DNA of 64,000 nt from Prevotella sp. P5-50. Its GTDB lineage: Bacteria > Bacteroidota > Bacteroidia > Bacteroidales > Bacteroidaceae. The stretch covers positions 62,001-126,000 of the forward strand of contig NZ_NPJA01000015.1 in NCBI RefSeq assembly GCF_002251295.1. The letters run 5' to 3'. Of the stretch, positions 1 through 9,071 are shown piece by piece. Position 1 is the stretch's first letter; each line of letters begins with the position of its first letter. Made by a program: the position numbers and the translations under genes. Under the pieces are notes generated by a model, which saw only the letters and a list, made by a program, of their open reading frames with translations, did no database searches and had not been told where the DNA came from.

Positions 1-189
1 TCTGCATCTTCTCTCGGTCTTGAGGCTATGCCTAAGATCGAACAGGCTGAGAAGGTTGGCGAATTGGTAGCCCAGAAGGCCAAGGAGGCTGGCGTTGAAA
101 GCGTAGTCTTTGACCGTAACGGTTATCTCTATCATGGCCGAGTAAAGTCTTTGGCTGATGCAGCTCGTAAAGGTGGACTTAATTTCTAA
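1..189 (+). CDS. rplR: 50S ribosomal protein L18 (uL18), C-terminal part
   Basis: The window opens inside this gene; the last 62 residues and the TAA stop are visible. L18 binds 5S rRNA in the large subunit. The visible part ends with the family's typical tail ([20 protein letters not shown], then ARKGGLNF), and rpsE starts six bases later, the normal spc-operon order. The start codon lies upstream of the window. Identification rests on the conserved C-terminus and on synteny. Confidence 0.95.
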   Translation, partial: SASSLGLEAMPKIEQAEKVGELVAQKAKEAGVESVVFDRNGYLYHGRVKSLADAARKGGLNF

Positions 190-195
190 ACGATT

Positions 196-708
196 ATGGC
201 AATAAATAAAGTTAAAGTAAATAGTGACGTTGAGTTGAAAGACAGATTGGTTGCCATCAACCGTGTTACCAAAGTAACTAAGGGAGGTCGCACCTTTACT
301 TTCGCAGCCATTGTTGTTGTCGGTGACGGCAACGGTATCATTGGTTGGGGTCTTGGCAAAGCTGGTGAAGTTACCGCAGCTATCGCCAAGGGTGTAGAAG
401 CAGCCAAGAAGAATCTTGTAAAGGTTCCCGTACTCAAGGGAACCATTCCTCACGAGATGGAAGCACGTTACAGTGGTGCTCAGGTCTTCTTGAAGCCTGC
501 TGCTGCTGGTACCGGTCTTGTTGCCGGTGGTGCTATGCGTGCTGTGCTTGAGAGCGTAGGTATTAAGGATATTCTGGCCAAGTCAAAGGGTTCTTCTAAC
601 CCTCACAACTTGGTTAAGGCAACAATCGTTGCTTTGAGCCAGATTCGTGATGCTTATACTATTGCCGGCACACGTGGAATCAGTATGGATAAAGTATTTA
701 GAGGATAA
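196..708 (+). CDS. rpsE: 30S ribosomal protein S5 (uS5)
   Basis: 170-residue S5, a small-subunit protein that helps form the mRNA entry site and supports decoding accuracy. It has the N-terminal double-stranded RNA-binding half ([20 protein letters not shown], then the [17 protein letters not shown] motif) followed by the S5 C-terminal fold. It lies between rplR and rpmD and is co-transcribed. The ATG at 196 is six bases after the rplR stop with no clear Shine-Dalgarno, as expected in Bacteroidota. Confidence 0.98.
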   Translation: MAINKVKVNSDVELKDRLVAINRVTKVTKGGRTFTFAAIVVVGDGNGIIGWGLGKAGEVTAAIAKGVEAAKKNLVKVPVLKGTIPHEMEARYSGAQVFLKPAAAGTGLVAGGAMRAVLESVGIKDILAKSKGSSNPHNLVKATIVALSQIRDAYTIAGTRGISMDKVFRG

Positions 709-709
709 T

Positions 710-715
710 AAGGAG
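710..715 (+). promoter_or_regulatory. Shine-Dalgarno-like AAGGAG before rpmD
   Basis: AAGGAG sits nine bases before the rpmD ATG at 725. Most starts in this window have no such motif, so it stands out, and it helps fix the start at 725 rather than the upstream in-frame ATGs inside rpsE. A similar TAAGGAG at 3751-3757 precedes rpmJ. Confidence 0.6.
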
Positions 716-724
716 ATATTAACT

Positions 725-901
725 ATGGCAACAATTAAGATTAAGCAAATTAAAAGCAAAATCGGTTACCCTGTAGATCAGAAGCGTACTCTTCAGGCTC
801 TTGGCCTTCGCAAGATCTCTCAGGTAGTTGAGGTGGAGGATACTCCTGTCATCCGTGGTATGGTACGTAAAGTCCATCACTTAGTGACTGTTATCGATTA
901 A
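725..901 (+). CDS. rpmD: 50S ribosomal protein L30 (uL30)
   Basis: 58-residue L30, the usual length of the bacterial protein, starting [20 protein letters not shown]. It is a small peripheral large-subunit protein. The upstream in-frame ATG at 647 would overlap rpsE; the ATG at 725 matches family length and has a Shine-Dalgarno-like AAGGAG upstream. It lies between rpsE and rplO as in the canonical spc operon. Confidence 0.96.
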   Translation: MATIKIKQIKSKIGYPVDQKRTLQALGLRKISQVVEVEDTPVIRGMVRKVHHLVTVID

Positions 902-927
902 TTATCATTTATTAAACAGATTCGAAT

Positions 928-1374
928 ATGAAACTTCATACTTTAAAGCCCGCTGAAGGCTCTACACATTCAAGCCGTCGAATCGGACGTGGTCCCGGTT
1001 CAGGTCTTGGTGGTACTTCTACGCGTGGTCACAAGGGTGCAAAGGCTCGTTCAGGTTACAAGAGAAAGATTGGTTTCGAAGGTGGTCAGATGCCTCTTCA
1101 GCGCCGTGTTCCTAAGGCTGGTTTCAAAAATATCAACCACAAGGAGTATTTCGCAGTAAACCTTTCTACACTTCAGAAGCTTGCTGAAAAGCATGGTTAT
1201 GCCAAGATTGGTGTTGCTGAACTCGTTGAAGCAGGTCTTACCAATGGTAAAGAGTTGGTTAAGGTTCTCGGAAACGGTGAACTGAAAGCCAAGGTAGATG
1301 TAGAAGCTAATGCATTCTCAAAAACTGCCGAAGAAGCAATCAAGGCAGTAGGTGGTAACGCAACAATTATCTAA
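928..1374 (+). CDS. rplO: 50S ribosomal protein L15 (uL15)
   Basis: 148-residue L15, a late-assembly large-subunit protein. The basic glycine-rich N-terminus (RRIGRGPGSGLGGTSTRGHK), the GFEGGQMPLQRRVPK motif and the C-terminal globular domain are all present. It is followed after five bases by secY, the standard order; the spacing suggests strong coupling. Confidence 0.97.
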   Translation: MKLHTLKPAEGSTHSSRRIGRGPGSGLGGTSTRGHKGAKARSGYKRKIGFEGGQMPLQRRVPKAGFKNINHKEYFAVNLSTLQKLAEKHGYAKIGVAELVEAGLTNGKELVKVLGNGELKAKVDVEANAFSKTAEEAIKAVGGNATII

Positions 1375-1379
1375 AAAAG

Positions 1380-2723
1380 ATGAAGAAGTTTATAGAGACA
1401 CTGAAGAACATTTGGAAGATTGAGGATTTGCGTCAGCGCATCCTCATCACCTTCTTGTTTGTAGCAATATACCGTTTTGGTTCGTTCGTAGTTCTGCCTG
1501 GTATTAATCCTAGCATGCTCGACAAACTGCAGTCACAAACTCAAGGTGGCCTTATGTCACTTTTGGATATGTTCTCCGGTGGTGCATTTTCCAACGCATC
1601 AATTTTTGCGCTTGGAATCATGCCTTACATCTCTGCTTCTATCGTTATGCAGCTTCTTGCTGTTGCTGTACCTTATTTCCAAAAGATGCAGCGTGAAGGC
1701 GAGAGTGGCCGCAAAAAGATAATGACTTATACTCGGTATCTGACAGTAGGTATCCTGCTGTTTCAGGCACCGAGTTATCTCATTAACTTGAAAATGCAGG
1801 CTGGTCAAGCTTTGGCCTCGGGAATCAACTGGACGATTTTCTCAATCCCCGCATGTTTTATTCTCGCAGCAGGAAGTATGTTCATCCTTTGGTTGGGTGA
1901 GCGCATTACAGATAAAGGTATAGGCAATGGTATTTCTCTAATCATTATGATTGGTATCATCGCACGTCTGCCTCAAGCTTTCATCCAGGAAGTAGGCTCG
2001 CGTTTTACCGCTATTACCAGTGGTGGACTTGTGATGTTCCTTGTAGAGATTATCATTCTCTATGCAGTTGTTTGCGCATCTATCATTCTGGTACAGGGAG
2101 TTCGTAAGATTCCCGTACAGTACGCAAAACGTCTTGTAGGTAATAGTCAGGTTGGTGGTGCACGTCAGTACATCCCACTCAAGTTGTTTGCCGCCAATGT
2201 GATGCCAATTATCTTTGCTCAGGCATTGATGTTCATCCCCTTGGCATTTGTGCAGTATGCAGCTCCTGAGAATGCAAGTTGGTTTGTTCGTTCGTTGTTG
2301 AATCATCACAGTTGGACTTACAATATTATCTTTGCAGTTCTTATCATTCTATTCACCTATTTCTATACAGCTATTACGCTTAATCCAACCCAAATGGCTG
2401 AGGATATGAAACGTAACAATGGATTTATTCCTGGTATTAAGCCTGGAAAACCGACTGCTGATTACATCGACACTATTATGTCGCGTATCACATTCCCTGG
2501 TTCGTTGTTTATTGCTTTCATTGCTGTTATGCCCGCTTTGGCTGGATTGTTGAATGTTCAGGATGCCTTCTCTCAGTTCTTTGGTGGAACATCTTTGTTG
2601 ATTCTTGTTGGTGTTGTTATTGATACACTCCAGCAGATTGAGAGTCACTTGTTGATGAAACACTACGATGGACTATTGAGTTCTGGCCGTATTCATGGAC
2701 GTGGCGGTGTAGCAGCCTACTAA
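1380..2723 (+). CDS. secY: Preprotein translocase subunit SecY
   Basis: 447-residue integral membrane protein forming the protein-conducting channel of the Sec translocon, partner of SecE and SecG. Ten hydrophobic segments can be picked out, together with the plug-region GGLMSLLDMFSGGAFSNASI and the cytoplasmic GIGNGISLIIMIGI segment. Its location inside the spc operon is conserved in bacteria. The stop is five bases from the map start. Confidence 0.98.
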   Translation: MKKFIETLKNIWKIEDLRQRILITFLFVAIYRFGSFVVLPGINPSMLDKLQSQTQGGLMSLLDMFSGGAFSNASIFALGIMPYISASIVMQLLAVAVPYFQKMQREGESGRKKIMTYTRYLTVGILLFQAPSYLINLKMQAGQALASGINWTIFSIPACFILAAGSMFILWLGERITDKGIGNGISLIIMIGIIARLPQAFIQEVGSRFTAITSGGLVMFLVEIIILYAVVCASIILVQGVRKIPVQYAKRLVGNSQVGGARQYIPLKLFAANVMPIIFAQALMFIPLAFVQYAAPENASWFVRSLLNHHSWTYNIIFAVLIILFTYFYTAITLNPTQMAEDMKRNNGFIPGIKPGKPTADYIDTIMSRITFPGSLFIAFIAVMPALAGLLNVQDAFSQFFGGTSLLILVGVVIDTLQQIESHLLMKHYDGLLSSGRIHGRGGVAAY

Positions 2724-2728
2724 TCTGT

Positions 2729-3529
2729 ATGAAGATATTTCTAAAAACAGAGGACGAAATAAACTTGATGCGCGATGCTAACCAACTTGTTGGTAAAACA
2801 CTCGGGCATCTTGCGAAATATATTAAGCCTGGCGTAACGACCCTTCAGTTGGATCAGATGGCAGAGGAATTTATCCGTGACCATGGAGCTATTCCGACTT
2901 TTAAGGGATTTCCAAATCCATATGGAGGGCCGTTCCCTGCCAGTATTTGTACATCAGTCAATGATGTCGTAGTTCATGGAGTACCTAATGCACAGACCAT
3001 ATTAAAGGAAGGTGATATAATCTCCATTGATTGTGGTACGTTATTGAATGGATTTTGCGGTGACTCTTGCTATACGTTCTGCGTTGGGGAAGTCAGTGAT
3101 GAAGTTAAGAAATTACTTCGCACAACTAAAGAATCTTTGTACAAAGGCATTGAAAATGCAGTTGCAGGAAATCATTTGGGTGACATCAGCAGTGCTGTTC
3201 AAGATCATTGTGAAGTACAAAATTACGGTGTTGTCCGTGAGTTAACCGGTCATGGTATTGGTCATGAGATGCATGAAGATCCTCCTGTACCTAATTATGG
3301 TCGTAGAGGAAACGGTATTCTCTTGAAGGCCAATATGTGTATAGCGATTGAACCGATGATAACGATGGGAAAACGCGAAATTTGGCTTGATGCCGATAAG
3401 TGGACCATTCGTACTCGAGATGGTAAACCTGCTGCACACTTTGAGCATACCATAGCAATTAGAAAAGGCAAGGCTGAAATTTTATCCTCATTTGAAGAAG
3501 TTGAAACGATAGAAGGAAAACAATATTAG
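2729..3529 (+). CDS. map: Type I methionine aminopeptidase
   Basis: 266-residue cytosolic metalloprotease that removes the initiator methionine from nascent proteins. Expected metal-ligand motifs of the pita-bread fold are present: the Asp of SIDCGT and the Asp of GDSCYTF, the His of [13 protein letters not shown], the Glu of AIEPMI and the Glu of FEHTIAI. There is no N-terminal zinc finger, so it is the short type Ia form. It sits between secY and infA, the frequent Bacteroidota arrangement, with one base separating its stop from infA. Confidence 0.97.
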   Translation: MKIFLKTEDEINLMRDANQLVGKTLGHLAKYIKPGVTTLQLDQMAEEFIRDHGAIPTFKGFPNPYGGPFPASICTSVNDVVVHGVPNAQTILKEGDIISIDCGTLLNGFCGDSCYTFCVGEVSDEVKKLLRTTKESLYKGIENAVAGNHLGDISSAVQDHCEVQNYGVVRELTGHGIGHEMHEDPPVPNYGRRGNGILLKANMCIAIEPMITMGKREIWLDADKWTIRTRDGKPAAHFEHTIAIRKGKAEILSSFEEVETIEGKQY

Positions 3530-3530
3530 T

Positions 3531-3749
3531 ATGGCAAAACAAGGCGCTATTGAGCAAGATGGTACAATTGTCGAGGCATTGTCCAACGCAATGTTCCGAG
3601 TTGAATTGGCAAATGGTGTGCCCATTATAGCACACATTTCTGGTAAGATGCGTATGCATTATATCAAAATTCTTCCCGGAGACAAGGTGAAGGTTGAGAT
3701 GAGCCCCTACGATCTTACTAAAGGACGAATTGTATTTAGATACAAATAA
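3531..3749 (+). CDS. infA: Translation initiation factor IF-1
   Basis: 72-residue single OB-fold protein that binds the ribosomal A site during initiation. Typical features are [19 protein letters not shown] at the start, the [19 protein letters not shown] core and the [13 protein letters not shown] end. The length is exactly that of the family. It is one base downstream of map and 17 bases upstream of rpmJ. Confidence 0.98.
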   Translation: MAKQGAIEQDGTIVEALSNAMFRVELANGVPIIAHISGKMRMHYIKILPGDKVKVEMSPYDLTKGRIVFRYK

Positions 3750-3766
3750 ATAAGGAGAAAATTATA

Positions 3767-3883
3767 ATGAAGACAAGAGCATCATTGAAAAAACGTACCC
3801 CAGAGTGCAAGATTGTACGTCGTAAGGGACGTCTGTTCGTTATCAACAAGAAAAACCCTAAGTATAAAATGCGTCAGGGCTAA
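3767..3883 (+). CDS. rpmJ: 50S ribosomal protein L36 (bL36), zinc-free form
   Basis: 38-residue L36, beginning [15 protein letters not shown] and ending [10 protein letters not shown]. Zinc-binding L36 carries a C-x2-C-x12-C-x4-H site; here only one cysteine (residue 14) remains, with threonine at residue 11, so this is the zinc-independent C-minus type. The ATG at 3767 is ten bases after a TAAGGAG motif. It closes the first transcription segment; rpsM follows after a 103-base gap that holds its own promoter-like box. Confidence 0.95.
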   Translation: MKTRASLKKRTPECKIVRRKGRLFVINKKNPKYKMRQG

Positions 3884-3928
3884 TGTTAAATAAGCATAAA
3901 GGATACATGAAGTTTCGCAAATTCTGTG

Positions 3929-3936
3929 TATCTTTG
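3929..3936 (+). promoter_or_regulatory. -7 box upstream of rpsM
   Basis: TATCTTTG matches the Bacteroidota -7 consensus TAnnTTTG and lies 50 bases before the rpsM start, in the only sizeable gap of the ribosomal cluster. No clean TTTG at the ideal distance is visible. It probably gives the alpha operon (rpsM-rpsK-rpsD-rpoA-rplQ) an extra internal start. Confidence 0.5.
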
Positions 3937-3986
3937 CATGCTTTTTAGCAGAAATTCGAATTTTAATTATTTATTTTAAGTAACAA

Positions 3987-4367
3987 ATGGCAATTAGAAT
4001 TGTTGGAGTAGATTTGCCCCAAGAGAAGCGTGGCGAAATCGCATTGACCTATATCTATGGTATTGGTCGAAGTAGTTCAGCAAAGATTTTGGACAAGGCC
4101 GGCGTGAGCCGCGACCTGAAAGTCAGCGAATGGAGTGACGACCAGGCAGCCAAGATCCGTGAGATTATCGGTGCTGAATTCAAAGTAGAAGGTGATCTTC
4201 GTAGTGAGATCCAGTTGAATATCAAGCGACTGATGGATATTGGTTGCTATCGTGGTGTCCGTCATCGTCACGGTCTTCCTGTTCGTGGTCAGAGCACCAA
4301 GAACAATGCACGTACCCGCAAGGGTAAGAAGAAGACTGTTGCAAACAAGAAGAAGGCCACGAAGTAA
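3987..4367 (+). CDS. rpsM: 30S ribosomal protein S13 (uS13)
   Basis: 126-residue S13, a head protein of the small subunit that contacts P-site tRNA and bridges to the large subunit. It begins [20 protein letters not shown], has the helix-two-turn-helix [12 protein letters not shown], and the C-terminal [17 protein letters not shown] tail that reaches the decoding centre. First gene of the alpha-operon segment. Confidence 0.98.
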   Translation: MAIRIVGVDLPQEKRGEIALTYIYGIGRSSSAKILDKAGVSRDLKVSEWSDDQAAKIREIIGAEFKVEGDLRSEIQLNIKRLMDIGCYRGVRHRHGLPVRGQSTKNNARTRKGKKKTVANKKKATK

Positions 4368-4410
4368 TTCACAATTCACAAAAATCAGTAACAGTTAAGA
4401 ATTAAGAATT

Positions 4411-4800
4411 ATGGCAAAGAAAACAGTCACTTCAAAGAAAAGAAACGTGAAAGTAAATGCCCTTGGTCAGCTTCACGTACACAGTTCTTTCAATAACATT
4501 ATTGTATCATTAGCCAACGATGAGGGTCAGGTTATTTCTTGGTCTTCAGCAGGTAAAATGGGTTTCCGTGGTTCTAAAAAGAACACTCCTTATGCTGCAC
4601 AGATGGCTGCTGAGGATTGTGCAAAGGTCGCTTTTGACCTTGGTCTTCGCAAGGTTAAGGCCTATGTGAAAGGTCCCGGTAACGGTCGTGAGTCAGCTAT
4701 CCGTGCGGTGCATGGTGCAGGAATTGAGGTTATCGAGATTATCGATGCAACTCCACTGCCACACAACGGATGTCGTCCTCCGAAGCGTCGTCGTGTATAA
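4411..4800 (+). CDS. rpsK: 30S ribosomal protein S11 (uS11)
   Basis: 129-residue S11, a platform protein of the small subunit near the E site. It has the characteristic [19 protein letters not shown] start, the [20 protein letters not shown] motif and the [18 protein letters not shown] end. It follows rpsM by 43 bases and precedes rpsD, as in most bacteria. Confidence 0.98.
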   Translation: MAKKTVTSKKRNVKVNALGQLHVHSSFNNIIVSLANDEGQVISWSSAGKMGFRGSKKNTPYAAQMAAEDCAKVAFDLGLRKVKAYVKGPGNGRESAIRAVHGAGIEVIEIIDATPLPHNGCRPPKRRRV

Positions 4801-4844
4801 TTGAAAGGAACATTATTATTATTTATTAGACATCTATTAAGATT

Positions 4845-5450
4845 ATGGCAAGATATATTGGACCGAAATCAAAAATTGCTCGTCGATTTGGTGAAGCCAT
4901 CTTCGGCGCAGACAAAGTTTTGTCCCGCAGGAACTTCCCTCCGGGACAGCATGGCAACAATCGCCGTCGCAAACAGTCGGAGTATGCTGTCATGTTGGCA
5001 GAGAAGCAGAAAGCCAAGTACACCTATGGTGTTCTTGAGCGTCAGTTCCGTAATTTGTTCGAGAAGTCAGCTAAAGCAGCTGGTATCACCGGTGAGGTTC
5101 TTCTCCAGCACTTGGAGAGCCGCCTTGACAATGTGGTGTTCCGCTTGGGTATTGCTCCCACTCGTGCCGCTGCCCGTCAGTTGGTTAGTCACAAGCACAT
5201 TATCGTTGATGGCAATGTTGTGAACATTCCTTCTTATGCTGTTAAGCCTGGTCAGATTGTTGGTGTTCGTGAGAAGTCTAAGTCTCTCGAGGTTATCGAC
5301 GCTGCCCTTGCAGGTTTCAACCACAGCAAATATCCTTGGATTGAATGGGATGAGCAGACCAAGAGTGGTAAGTATCTCCACGTTCCTGAACGTGCCGACA
5401 TTCCTGAGAACATTAAGGAGCAGTTAATCGTTGAGTTGTACTCTAAATAA
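4845..5450 (+). CDS. rpsD: 30S ribosomal protein S4 (uS4)
   Basis: 201-residue S4, a primary 16S rRNA-binding protein that nucleates small-subunit assembly and, in well-studied bacteria, represses the alpha operon. It begins [20 protein letters not shown]; an S4 RNA-binding domain covers about residues 90-155 ([20 protein letters not shown], then [17 protein letters not shown]). The zinc cysteines found in some S4 proteins are absent. A longer overlapping frame on the same strand is a shadow. Confidence 0.98.
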   Translation: MARYIGPKSKIARRFGEAIFGADKVLSRRNFPPGQHGNNRRRKQSEYAVMLAEKQKAKYTYGVLERQFRNLFEKSAKAAGITGEVLLQHLESRLDNVVFRLGIAPTRAAARQLVSHKHIIVDGNVVNIPSYAVKPGQIVGVREKSKSLEVIDAALAGFNHSKYPWIEWDEQTKSGKYLHVPERADIPENIKEQLIVELYSK

Positions 5451-5462
5451 ATCATTAAATTA

Positions 5463-6455
5463 ATGGCGATATTAGCATTTCAAAAACCTGATAAAGTCGT
5501 AATGTTGGAGGCCAATGACAAGTTCGGCAAGTTCGAATTTCGTCCTCTTGAGCCAGGTTTTGGTGTAACCATTGGTAACGCCTTGCGCCGCATTCTTCTT
5601 TCATCGCTCGAGGGTTATGCAATCAACACCATTCGTATTGCTGGTGTTGAGCATGAATTCTCTTCAGTACCTGGTGTAAAGGAAGATGTAACCAACATTA
5701 TCTTGAATCTGAAGCAAGTAAGATTCAAGCAAGTAGTGGAAGAATTCGAGAACGAAAAAGTCTCTATCACCGTTGAGAATTCTACCGAGTTCAAAGCTGG
5801 AGATATAGGTAAGTATCTGACTGGATTTGAAGTGTTAAATCCCGATTTGGTGATTTGTCATTTAGATTCCAAAGCTTCGATGCAGATTGATCTAACAATT
5901 AATAAAGGTCGTGGTTACGTTCCCGCAGACGAGAACCGTGAGTATTGTACCGATGTTAATGTAATAGCAATCGATTCAATCTACACCCCAATCCGTAACG
6001 TTAAGTATTTTGTTGAACCTTATCGTGTTGAACAGAAGACAGACTACGACAAGCTTGTGCTTGAAGTAACAACGGATGGTTCCATTCACCCGAAAGATGC
6101 TTTGAAAGAAGCCGCCAAGATATTGATTTATCACTTCATGCTTTTCTCTGACGAGAAGATTACATTGGAGAATAATGATGTTGAAGGCAACCAGGAGTTT
6201 GACGAGGAAGTATTGCACATGCGTCAGTTGCTCAAGACTAAGTTGGTAGATATGAACCTTTCGGTTCGTGCGCTTAACTGTTTGAAAGCAGCCGATGTCG
6301 AGACCCTTGGTGATCTTGTACAGTACAACAAGACCGACTTGCTTAAATTCCGTAACTTCGGTAAGAAATCGCTCACTGAGCTTGATGATTTGCTCGAGAG
6401 TCTGAATCTGTCGTTTGGAACCGATATTACAAAGTATAAACTGGACCAGGCATAA
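5463..6455 (+). CDS. rpoA: RNA polymerase subunit alpha
   Basis: 330-residue alpha subunit, the dimeric scaffold of RNA polymerase. The N-terminal domain (to about residue 235) shows the assembly motifs [20 protein letters not shown] and [16 protein letters not shown] linker is followed by the C-terminal domain (about 250-330) with the helix-hairpin-helix [20 protein letters not shown] segment, which binds promoter UP elements and activators. It lies between rpsD and rplQ, the conserved alpha-operon order. Confidence 0.98.
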   Translation: MAILAFQKPDKVVMLEANDKFGKFEFRPLEPGFGVTIGNALRRILLSSLEGYAINTIRIAGVEHEFSSVPGVKEDVTNIILNLKQVRFKQVVEEFENEKVSITVENSTEFKAGDIGKYLTGFEVLNPDLVICHLDSKASMQIDLTINKGRGYVPADENREYCTDVNVIAIDSIYTPIRNVKYFVEPYRVEQKTDYDKLVLEVTTDGSIHPKDALKEAAKILIYHFMLFSDEKITLENNDVEGNQEFDEEVLHMRQLLKTKLVDMNLSVRALNCLKAADVETLGDLVQYNKTDLLKFRNFGKKSLTELDDLLESLNLSFGTDITKYKLDQA

Positions 6456-6488
6456 TAAGGCCATTAGTCCTCTAAGAAAAAACGAAAA

Positions 6489-6998
6489 ATGAGACACAAT
6501 AAGAAATTCAATCATTTGAGCCGTACTGCAGATCATCGCGCAGCTATGCTTGCCAACATGGCTATTTCGCTGATCATGCACAAAAGAATCACTACGACTC
6601 TTGCCAAGGCAAAGGCCCTCAAGAAGTATGTTGAGCCCCTGATTACACGCTCAAAGGACGATTCAACCAATTCACGTCGTGTAGTATTTAGCTACCTTCA
6701 GAATAAGGAAGCTCTGAAAGAGCTCTTCGGAGTTGTTGCAGAGAAGGTTGGTGACCGTCCCGGTGGTTACACCCGTATCATCAAGCTCGGTACCCGTCAG
6801 GGTGACGCTGCTTCTGTAGCTTTCATCGAGCTCGTTGACTTTGATGAGAACATGGCCAAGACCGTTAAGTCTGAAGCTAAGAAGACTCGCCGTTCACGCA
6901 AGTCAACTGCTGCTAAGACTGAGGCTCCCGCTGAGGCACCTGTTGCAGAAGCTCCCGTAGCTGAAGCACCTGCTGCAGAAGAGGCAAAAGCAGAGTAA
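6489..6998 (+). CDS. rplQ: 50S ribosomal protein L17 (bL17) with acidic Ala/Pro tail
   Basis: 169-residue L17, which lines the polypeptide exit region of the large subunit. The core (to about residue 120) begins [20 protein letters not shown] and contains [20 protein letters not shown] long low-complexity tail follows, with basic residues and then repeats built on (P)VAEAP, ending in EEAKAE. The tail makes it some 45-50 residues longer than the short L17 of enterobacteria; similar tails are common in Bacteroidota. Last gene of the operon, followed by a terminator. Confidence 0.97.
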   Translation: MRHNKKFNHLSRTADHRAAMLANMAISLIMHKRITTTLAKAKALKKYVEPLITRSKDDSTNSRRVVFSYLQNKEALKELFGVVAEKVGDRPGGYTRIIKLGTRQGDAASVAFIELVDFDENMAKTVKSEAKKTRRSRKSTAAKTEAPAEAPVAEAPVAEAPAAEEAKAE

Positions 6999-7023
6999 TC
7001 ATCGATTAATCTCGAATAGTAGA

Positions 7024-7056
7024 ATCCCGCTTACATAAAGTGAGCGGGATTTTTTT
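7024..7056 (+). terminator. Terminator of the alpha operon
   Basis: A ten-base-pair stem pairs 7024-7033 (ATCCCGCTTA) with 7041-7050 (TGAGCGGGAT) with one G-T pair and a seven-base loop, directly followed by a run of Ts. It lies 25 bases after the rplQ stop, so it is a textbook intrinsic terminator for the ribosomal operon. Confidence 0.92.
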
Positions 7057-7801
7057 AGATATTATTTTTGCTTTTATTGCCATTAAGCCAATCAGGTTAC
7101 AGTGCTTTTATGTATGGTTTATGATCTCTTATATTAAGTTTAATACACCATGTTTAGCAGATTGAAGTCGCTGTCTTTAATTATTGTCGCAGACACCTTA
7201 TTATATCGGAGAAGTTGCCTTTTGGTGTTGGCATATTTTTGATTCAATGAATAGTGTGTAGATTTTCAGTTGTGAAATGGACATCTTACTATATTGGAGT
7301 AGTTGCCTTTTGGTATTGGCATATATAGGATCAATGATGTTGCGATGGACTTTAAGCTATGGAACTGTGACTTTGAACCTAATGTAAGTGCTTTATATAT
7401 TTCTTGAAGGTACCGTTCAACGAAGGTATATCTGGCATCAAGTAATGAAGAAGTTGTTCTACTGTATATGTAAAACAGTCCTTTTACAAAGGTGTCATAA
7501 CGCATATAATTGCGTTGACAGCCTTTTATGATAAGCGGCATATTTTTTTCAAATGGTTTTATAGCTGCTAAAAAATAAGTTTATAGATAGTATGGGATAA
7601 CAAGAAACGGAATCGGTATTTGAATGAACATGTTTGAGGTAGAAATCTTATTGTCCTTTCTGTCTTTAGTTGCTGCATTGATGGCATTAGTTCTATATTG
7701 ATAGAACCAGTCTTAGTTACAATAAGAAGATAACGCAATGCAAAGAATAGTAATGATCGTCATAAGTATGTGTAGATACCGTAGATAATAATAATGATTG
7801 T
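7057..7801. other. Gene-poor AT-rich interval with a diverged direct repeat
   Basis: No convincing gene is visible in these 745 bases. A 91-codon minus-strand frame (7266-7541) has no recognisable domain and weak coding character. The only clear structure is a pair of about 58-bp direct repeats (7192-7250 and 7280-7337). The AT-rich, featureless rest may be decayed DNA between the ribosomal operon and the AEC transporter. Confidence 0.6.
7192..7337. repeat. Two diverged direct repeats, 88 bp apart
   Basis: Copy one (7192-7250) and copy two (7280-7337) share long identical blocks such as AGTTGCCTTTTGG and TTGGCATAT and the ends GACA(C/T)CTTA and TCAATGA. Read on the minus strand, both start with ATG and encode MP(T/I)PKGN(F/Y)S(D/N)I(I/V)RC, differing mainly by conservative changes, before each frame ends. 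They could be remnants of a duplicated small coding unit or a simple non-coding duplication. Confidence 0.55.
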
Positions 7802-8713
7802 ATGATAGAGAATGTAGAAGTGATGGTGATTTTGTTCATCATGGTGATATTAGGCTATGTGCTTTATAAGTTGGGTTACATGGGTGATAAATTCGAACAG
7901 AAGTTATCTGCTATTGTAATCGATGTGACGTGCCCTGCGCTTATCTTATCGTCCGTTATGGGTTCAGAGATTCCCGATTGTAGTCTTATTCTTCCTTTGT
8001 TGGTTACAGGGTTTCTTACCTATATATTGTTATTTGTCTATGGTTTCTTAGTTCCGCGTTTTATCACGCAAGATCGTGATGCGCGTGGGATGATAGGTTT
8101 TGCATTGATGTTTGCCAATGTCGGCTTTATTGGATACCCCATAGTTGCTTCGATATTCGGTGTTAAAGCCGTATTTTACGCAGCCTTATTGAACATGCCC
8201 AACACCTTTTTTATCTTTACCGCCGGTGTAATGCTTGTAAAAGGCGAATACAGTATCAAGAGTATCAATCCCAAGTTGCTTTTTTCACCTGCAATGATAG
8301 CAGCATTTGTAGCCGCCTTAATGGTTGCATTCGGTATTCATACCCCTGCTATGATAGCTCGTCCCATGACGATGGTAGGTAATATTACAGTTCCAGCCTC
8401 ATTGATGATCATCGGTTCTTCTATGGCGCGTCTCTCGTTAAGAGAGATAGTAGGCAGCCCGAAGGTATATGTAGCCTCCGTTTTGCGTTTGTCAGTTGTG
8501 CCTTTATCCGTTTATTTTCTGTTCAAGATATGTGGTGTAAGCGATGTCATCAACAATATCAATACCGTTGTTATTGCTATGCCCGTAGCATCTTTCGGCA
8601 CAATGTTCTGCATGAAATACGGTCGCAATCCATCTTTGATGACCGAGATGACCTTCATTACCACAGTAGCCTCCATTCTGAGCATTCCATTAGTAACGCT
8701 CTTATTCAAATAA
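7802..8713 (+). CDS. AEC (auxin efflux carrier) family transporter
   Basis: 303-residue membrane protein with about ten hydrophobic segments in two similar halves. The conserved AEC features are visible: an N-terminal VILGYVLYKLGYM helix, DVTCPALILSSV with the central proline, and FANVGFIGYPIVASIFG. AEC members in bacteria export or import small organic acids and amino acids; the substrate cannot be read from sequence. It stands alone between a gene-poor stretch and gdhA. The ATG at 7802 begins a hydrophobic N-terminus typical of the family. Confidence 0.85.
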   Translation: MIENVEVMVILFIMVILGYVLYKLGYMGDKFEQKLSAIVIDVTCPALILSSVMGSEIPDCSLILPLLVTGFLTYILLFVYGFLVPRFITQDRDARGMIGFALMFANVGFIGYPIVASIFGVKAVFYAALLNMPNTFFIFTAGVMLVKGEYSIKSINPKLLFSPAMIAAFVAALMVAFGIHTPAMIARPMTMVGNITVPASLMIIGSSMARLSLREIVGSPKVYVASVLRLSVVPLSVYFLFKICGVSDVINNINTVVIAMPVASFGTMFCMKYGRNPSLMTEMTFITTVASILSIPLVTLLFK

Positions 8714-8843
8714 GTGTTATTGATTTAATGTCAGTCGTTATGTGTTTTGAGTCATGCTGACGCGTCATTCATCCGATATATACCTATTCCATTCATCTGA
8801 TGTATTCCCATCGTAAATGTGATAGCTGTACGAAGTGTGGTAG

Positions 8844-8877
8844 TCTTTCAATAATCTTGTTGAAAGATGCTTTTTTT
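8844..8877 (+). terminator. Probable terminator after the AEC gene
   Basis: TCTTTCAA (8844-8851) pairs with TTGAAAGA (8860-8867) around a short loop, followed by TGC and seven Ts (8871-8877). It lies about 130 bases after the AEC stop. The rest of 8714-8984 holds nothing recognisable apart from two copies of CATTCATC(C/T)GAT. Confidence 0.55.
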
Positions 8878-8984
8878 GAACTATTAAGCCCATAGAAAAC
8901 AATTGTTGGGTACGTGCACAGCGTAAATAAGTGTGCAAAATTAACATAATGTAAACATTGACTTTAAAATATTTCGTATTTTTC

Positions 8985-9015
8985 TTTGAAGTTTCGGGAA
9001 AGATACCTATATTTG
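8985..9015 (+). promoter_or_regulatory. gdhA promoter (Bacteroidota type)
   Basis: TTTG at 8985-8988 and TATATTTG at 9008-9015 are separated by 19 bp, an excellent match to the -33/-7 promoter of the primary sigma factor in Bacteroidota. Initiation is expected near 9022, giving about 50 bases of leader before the gdhA ATG. Confidence 0.8.
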
Positions 9016-9071
9016 CATTGTCTTAATGACACATTGCAACAAAGTTACTAAAATATAAAATCCTTAAAACT

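Noticed and set aside
4801..5223. 140-codon plus-strand frame overlapping rpsD
   Set aside because: It overlaps the clear S4 gene in another frame and has no family resemblance.
7266..7541. 91-codon minus-strand frame as a real gene
   Set aside because: No domain, no promoter box, and it includes part of the diverged direct repeat; kept only as a possible remnant.
8765..8947. 60-codon minus-strand frame before gdhA
   Set aside because: Short, cysteine- and tyrosine-rich without a pattern, and it overlaps a probable terminator.
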